The position numbers were made by a program, and so were the translations under genes. Positions 26,371-34,806 of a DNA stretch of 49,483 nucleotides are shown here, piece by piece; the stretch's first letter is position 1, and every line of letters starts with the position of its first letter. The notes below the pieces were generated by a model. That model was not told the origin of the DNA, ran no database searches, and saw only the letters and a program-made list of their open reading frames with translations. The DNA is from Paenibacillus lactis (GTDB taxonomy: Bacteria > Bacillota > Bacilli > Paenibacillales > Paenibacillaceae), in assembly GCF_017873605.1 (NCBI RefSeq), contig NZ_JAGGKI010000031.1, positions 1 to 49,483 on the forward strand, given 5' to 3'.

Positions 26371-26614
26371 GGAAGGAGGTAGTACATTGGGAAGGCGTTA
26401 TTGCAAATGGATCAAGCTCCGGAACTAAAACGGTTTCAGAAGCGACTGCCGACAAGCTTTTTGCTCGGTTCGGCCAAGCAGCTTGAGTGGTTGGGACTTT
26501 TTCAAGCTACCTCCTTTCGTGGCTTGCAATGGAGCCGAACCAGCATTGAATCGTGCGTATCCGAATAGCCGTATTTCAATCTGGAGGTGAATCCCTCAAA
26601 TTTGAGGGAATTAA
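26371..26614 (+). promoter_or_regulatory. structured leader of the first CNNM gene (candidate RNA switch)
   Basis: AAGGAGGTAG (26373-26382) is perfectly complementary to CTACCTCCTT (26507-26516). Hairpins are visible between them (for example GCTTGA at 26481 with TCAAGC near 26502). The 3' strand, ACCTCC (26509-26514), can instead pair with the GGAGGT at 26583-26588, which is the likely Shine-Dalgarno of the downstream gene. Just before the TTG start is a 16-base perfect palindrome CCCTCAAATTTGAGGG (26593-26608). A 53-codon frame at 26407-26568 lacks a good binding site and is probably not translated. No known riboswitch consensus is recognised. Confidence 0.45.
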
Positions 26615-27925
26615 TTGGACATTATTACCGTTACAAATTTAATCATACTCGTTGTCTTGATCGGATTGACCGCATTTTTCGTCGCATCGGAATTTGCCGT
26701 CGTGAAGATCCGGATGTCGCGAATTGATCAATTGATAGCTGAAGGCAACCGGAAAGCGGTCACCGCCAAAAAGGTCGCGAGCGACCTGGACTACTATCTG
26801 TCCGCATGTCAGCTGGGCATAACCGTTACCGCCCTGGGGCTCGGGGCCATTGGCAAGCCTGCCGTTGAACGGCTGCTGTACCCGATATTCGACCTTCTCA
26901 ACGTTTCGGACGCCGCAGCATCGGTTGTATCCTATGCGATCGCATTCATCCTCGTGACATTCCTTCATGTCGTCGTAGGCGAGATGGCGCCGAAGACGCT
27001 GGCGATCCAATTTGCTGAGAAGTTGACCCTTCTTCTCTCCGCCCCGCTATATTGGTTCGGCAAGATCATGTACCCTTTCATCTGGGCGTTGAACGGAGCT
27101 TCACGCGTCCTTCTGCGACGATTCGGCATTAAGCCGGCGGGGCATGAGGAGCATTATTCCGAGGAGGAGCTTCGTATCATCATGACCCAGAGCTATGAAG
27201 GCGGCGAGATCAATCAAACGAAGTTGGCCTACATGGAGAACGTATTCGCATTTGACGAACGAGTTGCAAAAGATATCATGGTGCCGAGAACCGAACTTGT
27301 GACGCTGGACAAGGATATGAAGTATGAAGAAATCGTCTCCATCCTGGACGAGAATAATTACACTCGTTACCCCGTCATCGAGGAAGGCAGTAAGGACCGC
27401 ATCATCGGCGTCGTCAACGTGAAGAAAATGCTCCCGCATATCGTTTGCGGACGCCATCGCAATCTTGAGGAATTCGTACGCACCATCCCCTATATCTTTG
27501 AGGCGACCCCAATCAAGGAAGCTATGCTGAAGATGCAGCAAGAGCAGGTGCATATGGCGCTTGTTATCGACGAGTACGGAGGCACGGCCGGTATTTTGAC
27601 GATGGAAGACATATTGGAGGAAATCGTCGGGGAAATCCGAGACGAGTTCGATGCCGATGAGGTGGCTGACATCCGAAAGATCGTTGGTGATCAATACCTG
27701 ATCAACGGCCGCGTCCTGCTGGAGGACCTGGAGCGGCAATTCGGGATGATCTTCCAGGATACCGGCGGCATGGACACGATCGCGGGCTGGATTCAGTATC
27801 AACGCGGCACGACAGTGCAGAACGGGGATGAAATCGAGTTCGGCGGCTATGTATGGACCGTCGCCGAAACGGACCAGCTGCAAATCAAGCAAGTCCGGTT
27901 AAAACAAATGGAACCTACCATCTGA
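26615..27925 (+). CDS. CNNM/CBS/CorC-domain membrane protein (hemolysin family)
   Basis: A 436-residue protein with full family length. Residues 1-195 form the CNNM (DUF21) transmembrane domain with LTAFFVASEFAVVKIRMSR and VVGEMAPKTLAIQFAEK. A pair of CBS domains (about 205-335) follows, with DIMVPRTELVTL and HMALVIDEYGGTAGILTMED. A C-terminal CorC_HlyC domain (about 345-430) has DQYLINGRVLLEDLE and GDEIEFGGYVWTV. Bacterial relatives act in magnesium efflux or cation homeostasis; hemolysin is a historical label. The start is TTG, supported by the conserved upstream hairpin arrangement shared with the next gene. Confidence 0.92.
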   Translation: MDIITVTNLIILVVLIGLTAFFVASEFAVVKIRMSRIDQLIAEGNRKAVTAKKVASDLDYYLSACQLGITVTALGLGAIGKPAVERLLYPIFDLLNVSDAAASVVSYAIAFILVTFLHVVVGEMAPKTLAIQFAEKLTLLLSAPLYWFGKIMYPFIWALNGASRVLLRRFGIKPAGHEEHYSEEELRIIMTQSYEGGEINQTKLAYMENVFAFDERVAKDIMVPRTELVTLDKDMKYEEIVSILDENNYTRYPVIEEGSKDRIIGVVNVKKMLPHIVCGRHRNLEEFVRTIPYIFEATPIKEAMLKMQQEQVHMALVIDEYGGTAGILTMEDILEEIVGEIRDEFDADEVADIRKIVGDQYLINGRVLLEDLERQFGMIFQDTGGMDTIAGWIQYQRGTTVQNGDEIEFGGYVWTVAETDQLQIKQVRLKQMEPTI

Positions 27926-27959
27926 ACCAACGAGCAATCGCTATAATCAATCTACCTGT

Positions 27960-27989
27960 GGAGGTGAATCCCTCGCCTGAGGGAAATTA
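27960..27989 (+). promoter_or_regulatory. hairpin between SD and TTG start of the second CNNM gene
   Basis: GGAGGT (27960-27965), GAAT, hairpin CCCTC-GCCT-GAGGG (27970-27983), six A/T bases and then TTG. The first CNNM gene has the same order with CCCTCAAATTTGAGGG. The stem arms are identical and the loop differs. If folded, the spacing from GGAGGT to TTG is ten bases in both. Confidence 0.6.
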
Positions 27990-29057
27990 TTGGACGGTAT
28001 AATTGCATTAAACCTGTTTCTGGTAGCCGTGTTCATCGGACTGACCGCATTCTTTGTCGGTGCCGAGTTCGCCATTCTAAAAGTGCGGATGTCCAGAATG
28101 GATCAACTGATTGCCGAAGGGAACAAAAAAGCGACGGTTGCGAAGAAAGTCGCGGGCGACCTGGATTATTATTTGTCTGCCTGCCAGCTTGGCATTACGA
28201 TCACAGCCCTGGTGCTTGGTGCTCTAGGCGAACCGACCGTGGAGCGCATGCTGCATCCCCTCTTCGAGCGATTCGATGTGCCAGCGGCGGTTGCAACGGC
28301 ACTATCCTATATCATTGCCCTGTCTATCATTACGTTTTTGCATGTTGTCATCGGCGAGCTGGCTCCAAAAACGCTAGCCATCCAATTTGCGGAGAAAATG
28401 ACGCTAATGCTGGCCGGACCTCTGTATTGGTTCGGAAAGGTCATGAATCCGTTTATTCACGCTCTTAACGGCGCGGCCCGCTTGCTCCTTCGCATGGTTG
28501 GCGTCAAGCCGGCTGGACATGAATCGGTTCACTCCGAGGAAGAACTGAAATGGATCGTGGATCAAAGCTACGAAAGCGGCGAAATCAATCAGACGGAACG
28601 GGCCTATTTAAACAATATCTTTGCCTTCGACGAGCGATTGCTGCGGGAAATTATGATCCCCCGCGACCAGATCGTGACCGTTCGTAAGGGAATGCCGCTG
28701 AACGAGCTGATCCAGTTGCTGGACAACTATGATTTTACCCGCTATCCGGTCGTGGATGAACATTCGACGGATCACTTTGTCGGATTTATCAATACCAAGG
28801 AAATGCTCACTAGCATTGCAGCCGGCAAGGAATCCGACGTGGAGCGGTTCATCTACGACATGCCGCGTTTCGCGGACACGGCCTCCATTCGGGACGTCCT
28901 GCTCAAAATGCAGCAGACGCGGGTTCATATGGCAGCCGTGACCGATGCTTCTGGCCAAATCGTCGGACTTGTGACGATGGAGGATATTTTGGAAGAAATC
29001 GTCGGCGACATTCGTGACGAATCGGTAGGCCGCAGCCTGCCAGCTCTTCAGGGCTGA
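27990..29057 (+). CDS. CNNM/CBS membrane protein lacking the CorC domain
   Basis: A 355-residue paralogue of the gene directly upstream (64 bp apart), alike throughout the membrane domain (LTAFFVGAEFAILKVRMSRMDQLIAEGN, quoted in part as LTAFFVGAEF and RMSRMDQL) and the CBS pair (REIMIPRDQIVTV, LVTMEDILEEIVGDIRDE). It stops right after the second CBS domain at VGRSLPALQG, so the C-terminal CorC_HlyC domain of about 80 residues is absent. The sequence after the stop shows no homology to that domain, so it is an old loss or a natural short form. TTG start as in its neighbour. The two proteins may form a heteromer. Confidence 0.9.
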   Translation: MDGIIALNLFLVAVFIGLTAFFVGAEFAILKVRMSRMDQLIAEGNKKATVAKKVAGDLDYYLSACQLGITITALVLGALGEPTVERMLHPLFERFDVPAAVATALSYIIALSIITFLHVVIGELAPKTLAIQFAEKMTLMLAGPLYWFGKVMNPFIHALNGAARLLLRMVGVKPAGHESVHSEEELKWIVDQSYESGEINQTERAYLNNIFAFDERLLREIMIPRDQIVTVRKGMPLNELIQLLDNYDFTRYPVVDEHSTDHFVGFINTKEMLTSIAAGKESDVERFIYDMPRFADTASIRDVLLKMQQTRVHMAAVTDASGQIVGLVTMEDILEEIVGDIRDESVGRSLPALQG

Positions 29058-29088
29058 TTCCAGTCTTACTGCGTAATGAACAATATTA

Positions 29089-29128
29089 AACGTCAATCAG
29101 CCCGTTATGGGCGGTTGACGTTATTTTT
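29089..29128 (+). terminator. terminator of the CNNM gene pair
   Basis: AACGTCAA (29089-29096) pairs with TTGACGTT (29115-29122), extended by GCCC/GGGC inside, and is followed by ATTTTTAT. It is 31 bp past the second gene's stop. Confidence 0.85.
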
Positions 29129-29303
29129 ATCATAGGGATGGGGCACTGGTAATGGTAAAGCATCGAAACGTCTGGCTACCCCACCCATACTCCACAATTT
29201 TCCCATTTTCATTGGAGAACATCCTTTTTATTGGTGTTTAATCTTGCTGTCCTTACTCTCTTTTTCATCAAATTCTTCTCTTTCTTGTTTTCCTCAATAA
29301 ATA

Positions 29304-29441
29304 TCAGTTGTTCTTTTCAATATTTTGCCAGTTAGAAATACTTAATATTTCCGCTGCCTCTCCAATGAAGACCGCTCCTGCTTCCTCATCATCTTGCAGC
29401 TGGAACAACATCCAAGCCGTCATAGGTGCAAAAGCATATTC
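29304..29441 (-). pseudogene. C-terminal remnant of a hydrolase-like gene
   Basis: The minus strand carries QEYAFAPMTAWMLFQLQDDE followed by EAGAVFIGEAAEILSISNWQ and NIEKNN, then a stop. The composition and the TAW..FQL..DEEA pattern look like the end of a secreted alpha/beta hydrolase of the dienelactone or PET-hydrolase type. An in-frame TAA precedes it, beyond which the frame continues (QDWKDLNWRSDF). No start or nucleophile region is present. The rest of 29129-29303 holds nothing recognised. Confidence 0.5.
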
Positions 29442-29540
29442 TTGTTACGATTTCGTAGGGGATGAAAAATCCGAACGCCAATTCAAATCCTTCCAGTCCT
29501 GATTGTGGTTAGAAGAATTCCGGATTTTATCGCAACCAAA

Positions 29541-29567
29541 TACAAAATAGCCGCAACTATGCGGCTA
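29541..29567 (-). terminator. terminator of the sugar ABC operon
   Basis: On the minus strand TAGCCGCA-TAGT-TGCGGCTA (29548-29567) is followed by TTTTGTA. It lies 90 bp past the stop of the last permease gene. Confidence 0.75.
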
Positions 29568-29657
29568 CTAGGCGTGTTTGTTCTTGTCGTCTTACCTTAT
29601 TTGCTTATCTTGCATTCGACGAGCTGATGGATCCGTTCCCGTATCCTGCCGTTGCAG

Positions 29658-30491
29658 CTACCCCTTGATCCCCGTCATCGCAATGCCTTCAATGAAGTAC
29701 CTCTGGGCGACAAGAAAAAGGATGAGCACCGGAGCGCTGACCATGGTCGCAGCGGCCATCATCGCCCCCCAATCGCCGTCTCCGTACTGGTTCTGAAAGG
29801 AACTGAGTCCTACCTGTACGGTGCGTAGTTCATCGCTATTCGTGACGATTAGTGGCCAGAAGAAATTGTTCCAGGTCCCCATAAACGTGAAAATCCCCAG
29901 GGTCGCCACGGCCGGTTTCAAAAGCGGCGTCACGATCGAAGCCAGAATACGCATATGCCCCCCGCCTTCAATTAAGCCCGACTCGATCAGCTCCGTCGGG
30001 ATGCCCGTAATGAACTGGCGCATGAGGAAACAGCCGAAGGCGCTCGTAAGGCCAGGAATAATTAGGCCCGAATACGTATCCACCCAGTTCATTTGCGACA
30101 AAATGATAAATACGGGAATGATCGTTACCTGCGAAGGTACCATCATTGTTCCGATGTAAGCCAGGAAAAGAGTTTTCCTCCCCTTGAACTCCAGCTTGGA
30201 AAAGGCATATCCGCTTGCGACCGACGTTATCAGAACACCTGTCACGGTACTCGCCGTATATAAAGCGGTATTAAAAAAGTACTTATTCCAGGGAGCCATT
30301 TCCCAAGCCGTTGTGTAGTTGGACCAGGCAAATTCGGTAGGAATCCACTTGGGTGGGTACACGAATACCTCTCCCGGTGTTTTGATTGAAGTCGTGATCA
30401 TCCATACTAATGGCAGCAGGGTCGTCACGACCGTCAAAAGCAGGATCGCGTAAACCATAAGCATCCCGATCATGTGTGTTGGTCTTCTCAT
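29658..30491 (-). CDS. carbohydrate ABC transporter permease (MalG type)
   Basis: A 277-residue permease with six membrane helices. It starts MRRPTHMIGMLMVYAILL, has the KTPGEVFVYPPKWIPTEF periplasmic loop and the EAA-like loop LIESGLIEGGGHMRIL, in which the usual EAA is ESG. It ends YFIEGIAMTGIKG, a common tail of this family. It is the last gene of the importer operon and is 19 bp after its partner permease. Substrate is probably an oligosaccharide, by family and by the linked YesM/YesN system. Confidence 0.93.
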   Translation of the reverse strand: MRRPTHMIGMLMVYAILLLTVVTTLLPLVWMITTSIKTPGEVFVYPPKWIPTEFAWSNYTTAWEMAPWNKYFFNTALYTASTVTGVLITSVASGYAFSKLEFKGRKTLFLAYIGTMMVPSQVTIIPVFIILSQMNWVDTYSGLIIPGLTSAFGCFLMRQFITGIPTELIESGLIEGGGHMRILASIVTPLLKPAVATLGIFTFMGTWNNFFWPLIVTNSDELRTVQVGLSSFQNQYGDGDWGAMMAAATMVSAPVLILFLVAQRYFIEGIAMTGIKG

Positions 30492-30510
30492 CCGTTAAAC
30501 CTCCTACAAC

Positions 30511-31407
30511 TCAATCCTCTTTCTTCTGATACGAGTTCCACTGCCAGATTGTGATAGCGAACAGCAAAATAAATAGCAGAACACTCACCGCTGAAGCCCT
30601 GCCAATTTTGAAAAACTCAAACGCATATTGGTAGATATAGTAAGCGATCATATTTGTCTGGTTCATCGGCCCGCCGTTCGTCAAGGCATAAATTTCGCCA
30701 AAGGTCTGGAAGGAACCGCTGATCGATGTAATCAAGATAAAAAATGTGGCTGGTCGAAGTCCTGGAATCGTAATCCTGAAAAATTTCTGGACGGCATTCG
30801 CACCGTCGATTTCCGCAGCTTCGTACAGGGATCTAGGAACGCCCTGCAGCGCAGCCAGATAAATGACCATGTTATAGCCAAACGACTTCCATATTGAGAA
30901 AATGATGACGGACAGCATTGCCGTATCCGGCGAGACAAGCCATTGAAATGGATGATTGGGATTTCCGACCCCGATTTTCTCCAGAAAAAAATTCAAAAGC
31001 CCGTAGCTCGGTTCATAAATCCAAATCCATACCTGTGCCACGGCGATTACTGGCAGAATGGATGGCAGAAAAAATGCCGCTCGCATCAGCTTTCGGCCTT
31101 TGATTTTGCTGTTAAGCAGCACGGCCACCACGATCGCAATGCTCATGGAGAAGGCTACCGTAAATATCGTAAATACGGTTGTATTGACGATGGATTTCGT
31201 GAATACGGGATCCGCAAAGGATTGCTTGTAATTGTCCAGCCCCACGAGCGTGAATTGATTCGCGAACAAATCAACCTCTGTAAAGCTCAAATAAAACGAA
31301 TAAAATATGGCGAACAGCGTAAATACGGCGATCCAGACAACATTTGGCGCGATCAGCATCCATGCAACTGCCGCATCCTTGCCGAATATACGTTTAAACT
31401 TTTTCAT
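30511..31407 (-). CDS. carbohydrate ABC transporter permease (MalF/UgpA type)
   Basis: A 298-residue permease that begins MKKFKRIFGKDAAVAWMLIAPN. Six helices are predicted; the EAA loop is LYEAAEIDGANAVQKFFRIT. The segment FGEIYALTNGGPMNQTNMIAYYIY is the conserved periplasmic-side motif of the group. I use the ATG at 31407 with GAGGTGG ten bases upstream; the longer frame to 31473 lacks a site. It lies between the binding-protein gene and the second permease gene. Confidence 0.93.
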   Translation of the reverse strand: MKKFKRIFGKDAAVAWMLIAPNVVWIAVFTLFAIFYSFYLSFTEVDLFANQFTLVGLDNYKQSFADPVFTKSIVNTTVFTIFTVAFSMSIAIVVAVLLNSKIKGRKLMRAAFFLPSILPVIAVAQVWIWIYEPSYGLLNFFLEKIGVGNPNHPFQWLVSPDTAMLSVIIFSIWKSFGYNMVIYLAALQGVPRSLYEAAEIDGANAVQKFFRITIPGLRPATFFILITSISGSFQTFGEIYALTNGGPMNQTNMIAYYIYQYAFEFFKIGRASAVSVLLFILLFAITIWQWNSYQKKED

Positions 31408-31495
31408 GTTTGCACCACCTCGCACACGCTTAATCAAGAATAGAGGGAAGGAGACGGATGCCGCTTTTCTCACCCCATCTCCCTCCTACACGAGC

Positions 31496-32809
31496 TTATT
31501 TAGATGAAGACCATGTTTTTAATAACGGTTTGCTTTCCTCGTACGCTTTTTGCATGGCCTCTTCGGCCGTTTCTTTGTTATGCATGGCAGCTTCGATATG
31601 CGAAGTGATAACCTCGGTGATCTCCGTAAGGGTGAGCACGTTAAAAGGCTGATATCTGCCGTACTGGTACCCGTCGATGTGAACCTGAATGTCCGGATTC
31701 TCCTTGACGAATTCCTTCCAAGCAGCGATATCCGAACTGCTCTTGCGAATCGGAATCGAACCGTAACCGACCGCGAATTCAGCCGTGTTTTCCGGCGTGG
31801 ACAACCAGGTTAGAAAATCCCAGGCCGCCTTTTCCTTTTCCGGAGTTGTTTTGAAAATAAAATTGTTCGTGCCGCCCAAAATCGTCGCCTTGCCCTTTGT
31901 TCCTTCAGGCAACGGCGCAATGCCATAATCCAGCTTTTCGTTGGCATTCAGGGTTGGAATAGACCATGGTCCCGTAATGCTCATCGCGATCATGCCGGAT
32001 TGAAATCCGTTTTGCGGCGGCGACAGGCTGGCCACTTTGTGCTTGTTGATCAGATCAGCGAAAAATTGGGTTGCGGCTCTACCGCCTTCTCCGTTAAACT
32101 GCAGTTCCGTACCTTCTGCATTGACATATTCGCCCCCGGCCTGCCACAAAAAGGGTGCCCAGGCGGCATCCAACGCTCCGCCCTGTGTCGTTGGCAGGGA
32201 CATTCCCCATCTCTTTTTAGCCGGGTCCGTCAGCTTCTGTGCCGCTTCGACCAGCTCATCCCAGGTTTTCGGCGGTGTAACGCCCGCTTCATTAAACAGC
32301 TTCTTATTATAATAGAGTGCACGATTATTCGTCTCAATCGGAATGCCGTAGGTCACCCCGTCAAATCTCACGTTACCGTCAATCAGACCGTTCAGGAAGT
32401 CATCCTCGTTCCACTTGTCCGGCTCGGCCTGGATAAATTCATCCAGAGGTTTGACGACATCCTTCAGCGGTCCCAGCCACATCGGCCACATCAGCATCCC
32501 GACTTCCGGCAAAGCCTTGCCTGCAGCTGCTGCCGTTAACTTGGTCACCATATTGTCCGTATCCACGAACACGAGCTTCACCGTGGCATTTGACTGCGAC
32601 TCGTTATACTTTTTAACGATATTGTCTAAAAATTTCGCGCTTTCTCCGGATGCACCATGCCAAGCCGTAATCGTTACCCGTTTACCTGAAGCCGTCTGAT
32701 CCGTGCCTGATGCTCCCTCCTTCCCTGAAGATCCGGAGCACGCCGATACTACACCCAGCAGCAAAGCTGCTACCAGCGGTAAAGCCAGTCGTTTAAAATG
32801 TTTGAACAC
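31496..32809 (-). CDS. sugar-binding lipoprotein of the ABC importer
   Basis: A 437-residue type-1 solute-binding protein. Lipobox LLGVVSAC places the anchored Cys at residue 24. The mature part has ITAWHGASGESAKFLDNIVKKYNES (quoted in part), the ALYYNKKLFNEAGVTPPKTWDEL hinge motif typical of UgpB/MalE-like proteins, and SITGPWSIPTLN. The start is GTG at 32809 with GGGAGGG seven bases upstream. It is the first gene of the importer operon, divergent from the YesM-type kinase, with a cre-like site in between. No ATPase follows, so it needs a shared one. Confidence 0.95.
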   Translation of the reverse strand: MFKHFKRLALPLVAALLLGVVSACSGSSGKEGASGTDQTASGKRVTITAWHGASGESAKFLDNIVKKYNESQSNATVKLVFVDTDNMVTKLTAAAAGKALPEVGMLMWPMWLGPLKDVVKPLDEFIQAEPDKWNEDDFLNGLIDGNVRFDGVTYGIPIETNNRALYYNKKLFNEAGVTPPKTWDELVEAAQKLTDPAKKRWGMSLPTTQGGALDAAWAPFLWQAGGEYVNAEGTELQFNGEGGRAATQFFADLINKHKVASLSPPQNGFQSGMIAMSITGPWSIPTLNANEKLDYGIAPLPEGTKGKATILGGTNNFIFKTTPEKEKAAWDFLTWLSTPENTAEFAVGYGSIPIRKSSSDIAAWKEFVKENPDIQVHIDGYQYGRYQPFNVLTLTEITEVITSHIEAAMHNKETAEEAMQKAYEESKPLLKTWSSSK

Positions 32810-32928
32810 TTGAAGACCCTCCCATTCGTAAATCTCGCCTATGCTTTATCCCTTGCCCTGTTCTGCAGCACAGTGCTTTAATAAAGCGTTGATTAAAAAC
32901 TGATTTTACTGTAGATTAACGGTACCGT

Positions 32929-32970
32929 GTCTACTTTTAGACTGAAAACCCAATGTTGTAAGCACTTACA
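32929..32970. promoter_or_regulatory. cre-like palindrome and an inverted repeat between importer and kinase
   Basis: TGTAAGCACTTACA (32957-32970) matches the catabolite-responsive element consensus TGWAANCGNTNWCA at 13 of 14 positions, the mismatch being A for the central G. It is a perfect 6+6 dyad. GTCTA-CTTT-TAGAC (32929-32942) is a second dyad that could bind the AraC-type regulator. Both lie in the 269 bp between divergent operons. CcpA repression plus induction by the neighbouring two-component system is the likely control. Confidence 0.6.
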
Positions 32971-33078
32971 TGAATGTGGTGAGTCCATGATATACAATAT
33001 CCGCCGGCTGGAACACCGACGAATCTTAGCAATAAAGTGGAAAAATCTTATGTGTTTTGGATAACGGGAGGTTAAGCT

Positions 33079-34806
33079 GTGGCTGGAAAAACGCATTTTT
33101 TCAACTATTTATACCGCAGAACGGTCGCATATATTGTCTGTTCCGTCATTGTGATCACCGTTCCCCTGCTCATCATGCTGTCGGCCTACTCCAGGAACGA
33201 GATCATGAAATACAATAACGAAGCCATCGGCCTCATTAACGATCAGCTGGATTCGTTCTTCCGTTCGATCGAAAACACACAAAACATCATTACGACCGAT
33301 AAGAGTGTCGTTCTGCCGCTCACGCTCTACTACGCCGTTCCCAATTATGATATCAGCGCGGCCACCAACGCGTTCCGCAGCATGTCGACAACGTTAAAGA
33401 ACATGACTATGTTTCAGGACGGGCTCCAGTTTTGCGTTGTGGGCCAGAAAGGGCATTTGCCCGTCAACTCGACGAAAGAAGACATTAACGATAACTTTGT
33501 CCCCAGGGATGCGGCTTGGTATGAGATATTCGAACGAAATCCTGAGATAAGCCGGATTTTCTTCAACAATGAGCGTGATTACTATCTTTCAGCCGAAAAA
33601 GCCATCTCCATCATCAAACCGATCCCCGACATTCAGACAAGAAAGCCGATTGCTTATGTCATTATGGATATTACCTACCCTGATTTCAGGGATATGGTCG
33701 AGCGGATTCATCCATCCATTCCGATCCGGATTCAAGATCCTTCCGGGCAGATCTTGTTCAGCAACATGGACCCTTCGAGTCAGACGTCCTCAAGGGACAA
33801 TAAATTGTTTAGCCGCCAGGTTTCGACATTTACGGGGATTGCGATTGAGAGCTACGTGCCGGAGCAGCTGTTTATCAAGCAAATCAGTTCGATCATCCTT
33901 GTAATCCTATCCATTATGGCTGTGTATTTGTTTATTATTTTCATCATTTCGCTCGTTTCCATGAAGCGGTTTACCCGCCCGATCTATTTACTGATGAAGG
34001 CTATGAAACAGGTATCCAGAGGCAATTTAGAAGTCGCCGCAAACTACCAAGGGAATATCATCGAGCTCCATGACCTCAAAAATTCCTTCAATATTCTCGT
34101 GACCGGCACCAAGGACCTCCTTAAGGAAAACTATGAAATGAATCTTCTGAAGACGCAGGCTGAGCTGGATGCTCTGCAGCAAAAGATTAATCCTCACTTC
34201 CTATATAATGCCCTTGAGACAATCTCCAGCCAGGCCATCATCGACGGCTCCAAAACTGCCAGCATCATGTGCCAAAAGCTTGGAGCCCTGTTTACTTACA
34301 GCCTTCAGCCTCAGGACATCGTAACGCTGGAGCAGGAAATCAGGCATCTAATGGATTATATGTATATAGCCGAAATCAGCTCTTTTTATCCGGACATCCA
34401 CGTGGACATGAACATCGATCCGGATACGCTGGACCAGCTAATACCCAAAATGGTGCTTCAGCCCCTGCTCGAAAACTGCTTCAAGCATGGATTCGGCAGG
34501 GAGCCGGGACATACTCCTAAGATCTGGATCGAAAGCAGCATTCAGGATGAATATGTTCGCATCGAAGTGTGCGATAACGGCAGGGGCATGTCTTCCGATG
34601 AACTATCCCGGTTGAGAGAAAGCTTGAAGCAGGTGGAGAAAAGAACACTGTCTTCTCCCGGTACCTCAATCGGGCTACGACATGTCCATTCCCGGTTGGC
34701 TTTATTTTATGGGGATTCCTATGCCATGGATTTTCAGTCCGCCCCTTCACAGGGACTACGAGTCGTATTATTAGTTCCAATCCGAAAGGAAGATGCTTAT
34801 GTATAA
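33079..34806 (+). CDS. YesM-type sensor histidine kinase
   Basis: A 575-residue membrane kinase. Helices at about 14-36 and 275-298 enclose a large extracellular sensor domain (about 37-274). A HAMP linker with FTRPIYLLMKAMKQVSRGNLE follows. The His_kinase domain has the acceptor His in LQQKINPHFLYNALETIS; the ATPase domain has LQPLLENCFKHGF and CDNGRGMSSDEL. This is the YesM/LytS layout linked to sugar uptake in Bacillales. The start is GTG at 33079, after GGGAGG. It overlaps the regulator gene by 8 bp and is divergent from the sugar importer it probably controls. Confidence 0.94.
   Translation: MAGKTHFFNYLYRRTVAYIVCSVIVITVPLLIMLSAYSRNEIMKYNNEAIGLINDQLDSFFRSIENTQNIITTDKSVVLPLTLYYAVPNYDISAATNAFRSMSTTLKNMTMFQDGLQFCVVGQKGHLPVNSTKEDINDNFVPRDAAWYEIFERNPEISRIFFNNERDYYLSAEKAISIIKPIPDIQTRKPIAYVIMDITYPDFRDMVERIHPSIPIRIQDPSGQILFSNMDPSSQTSSRDNKLFSRQVSTFTGIAIESYVPEQLFIKQISSIILVILSIMAVYLFIIFIISLVSMKRFTRPIYLLMKAMKQVSRGNLEVAANYQGNIIELHDLKNSFNILVTGTKDLLKENYEMNLLKTQAELDALQQKINPHFLYNALETISSQAIIDGSKTASIMCQKLGALFTYSLQPQDIVTLEQEIRHLMDYMYIAEISSFYPDIHVDMNIDPDTLDQLIPKMVLQPLLENCFKHGFGREPGHTPKIWIESSIQDEYVRIEVCDNGRGMSSDELSRLRESLKQVEKRTLSSPGTSIGLRHVHSRLALFYGDSYAMDFQSAPSQGLRVVLLVPIRKEDAYV

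Noticed and set aside
26371..26614. A known metal riboswitch (M-box or yybP-ykoY) before the CNNM genes
   Set aside because: The conserved cores of these classes, as I know them, are not found; the leader is reported only as an uncharacterised candidate.
27101..27892. A 263-codon open frame on the minus strand opposite the first CNNM gene
   Set aside because: It lies entirely within a well-supported gene, has no binding site, and its protein is rich in residues expected of an antisense shadow (H, D, L runs) with no domain.
33569..33904. A 111-codon plus-strand frame inside the YesM-type kinase gene
   Set aside because: Alternative frame of an intact kinase, with no start site and no domain.
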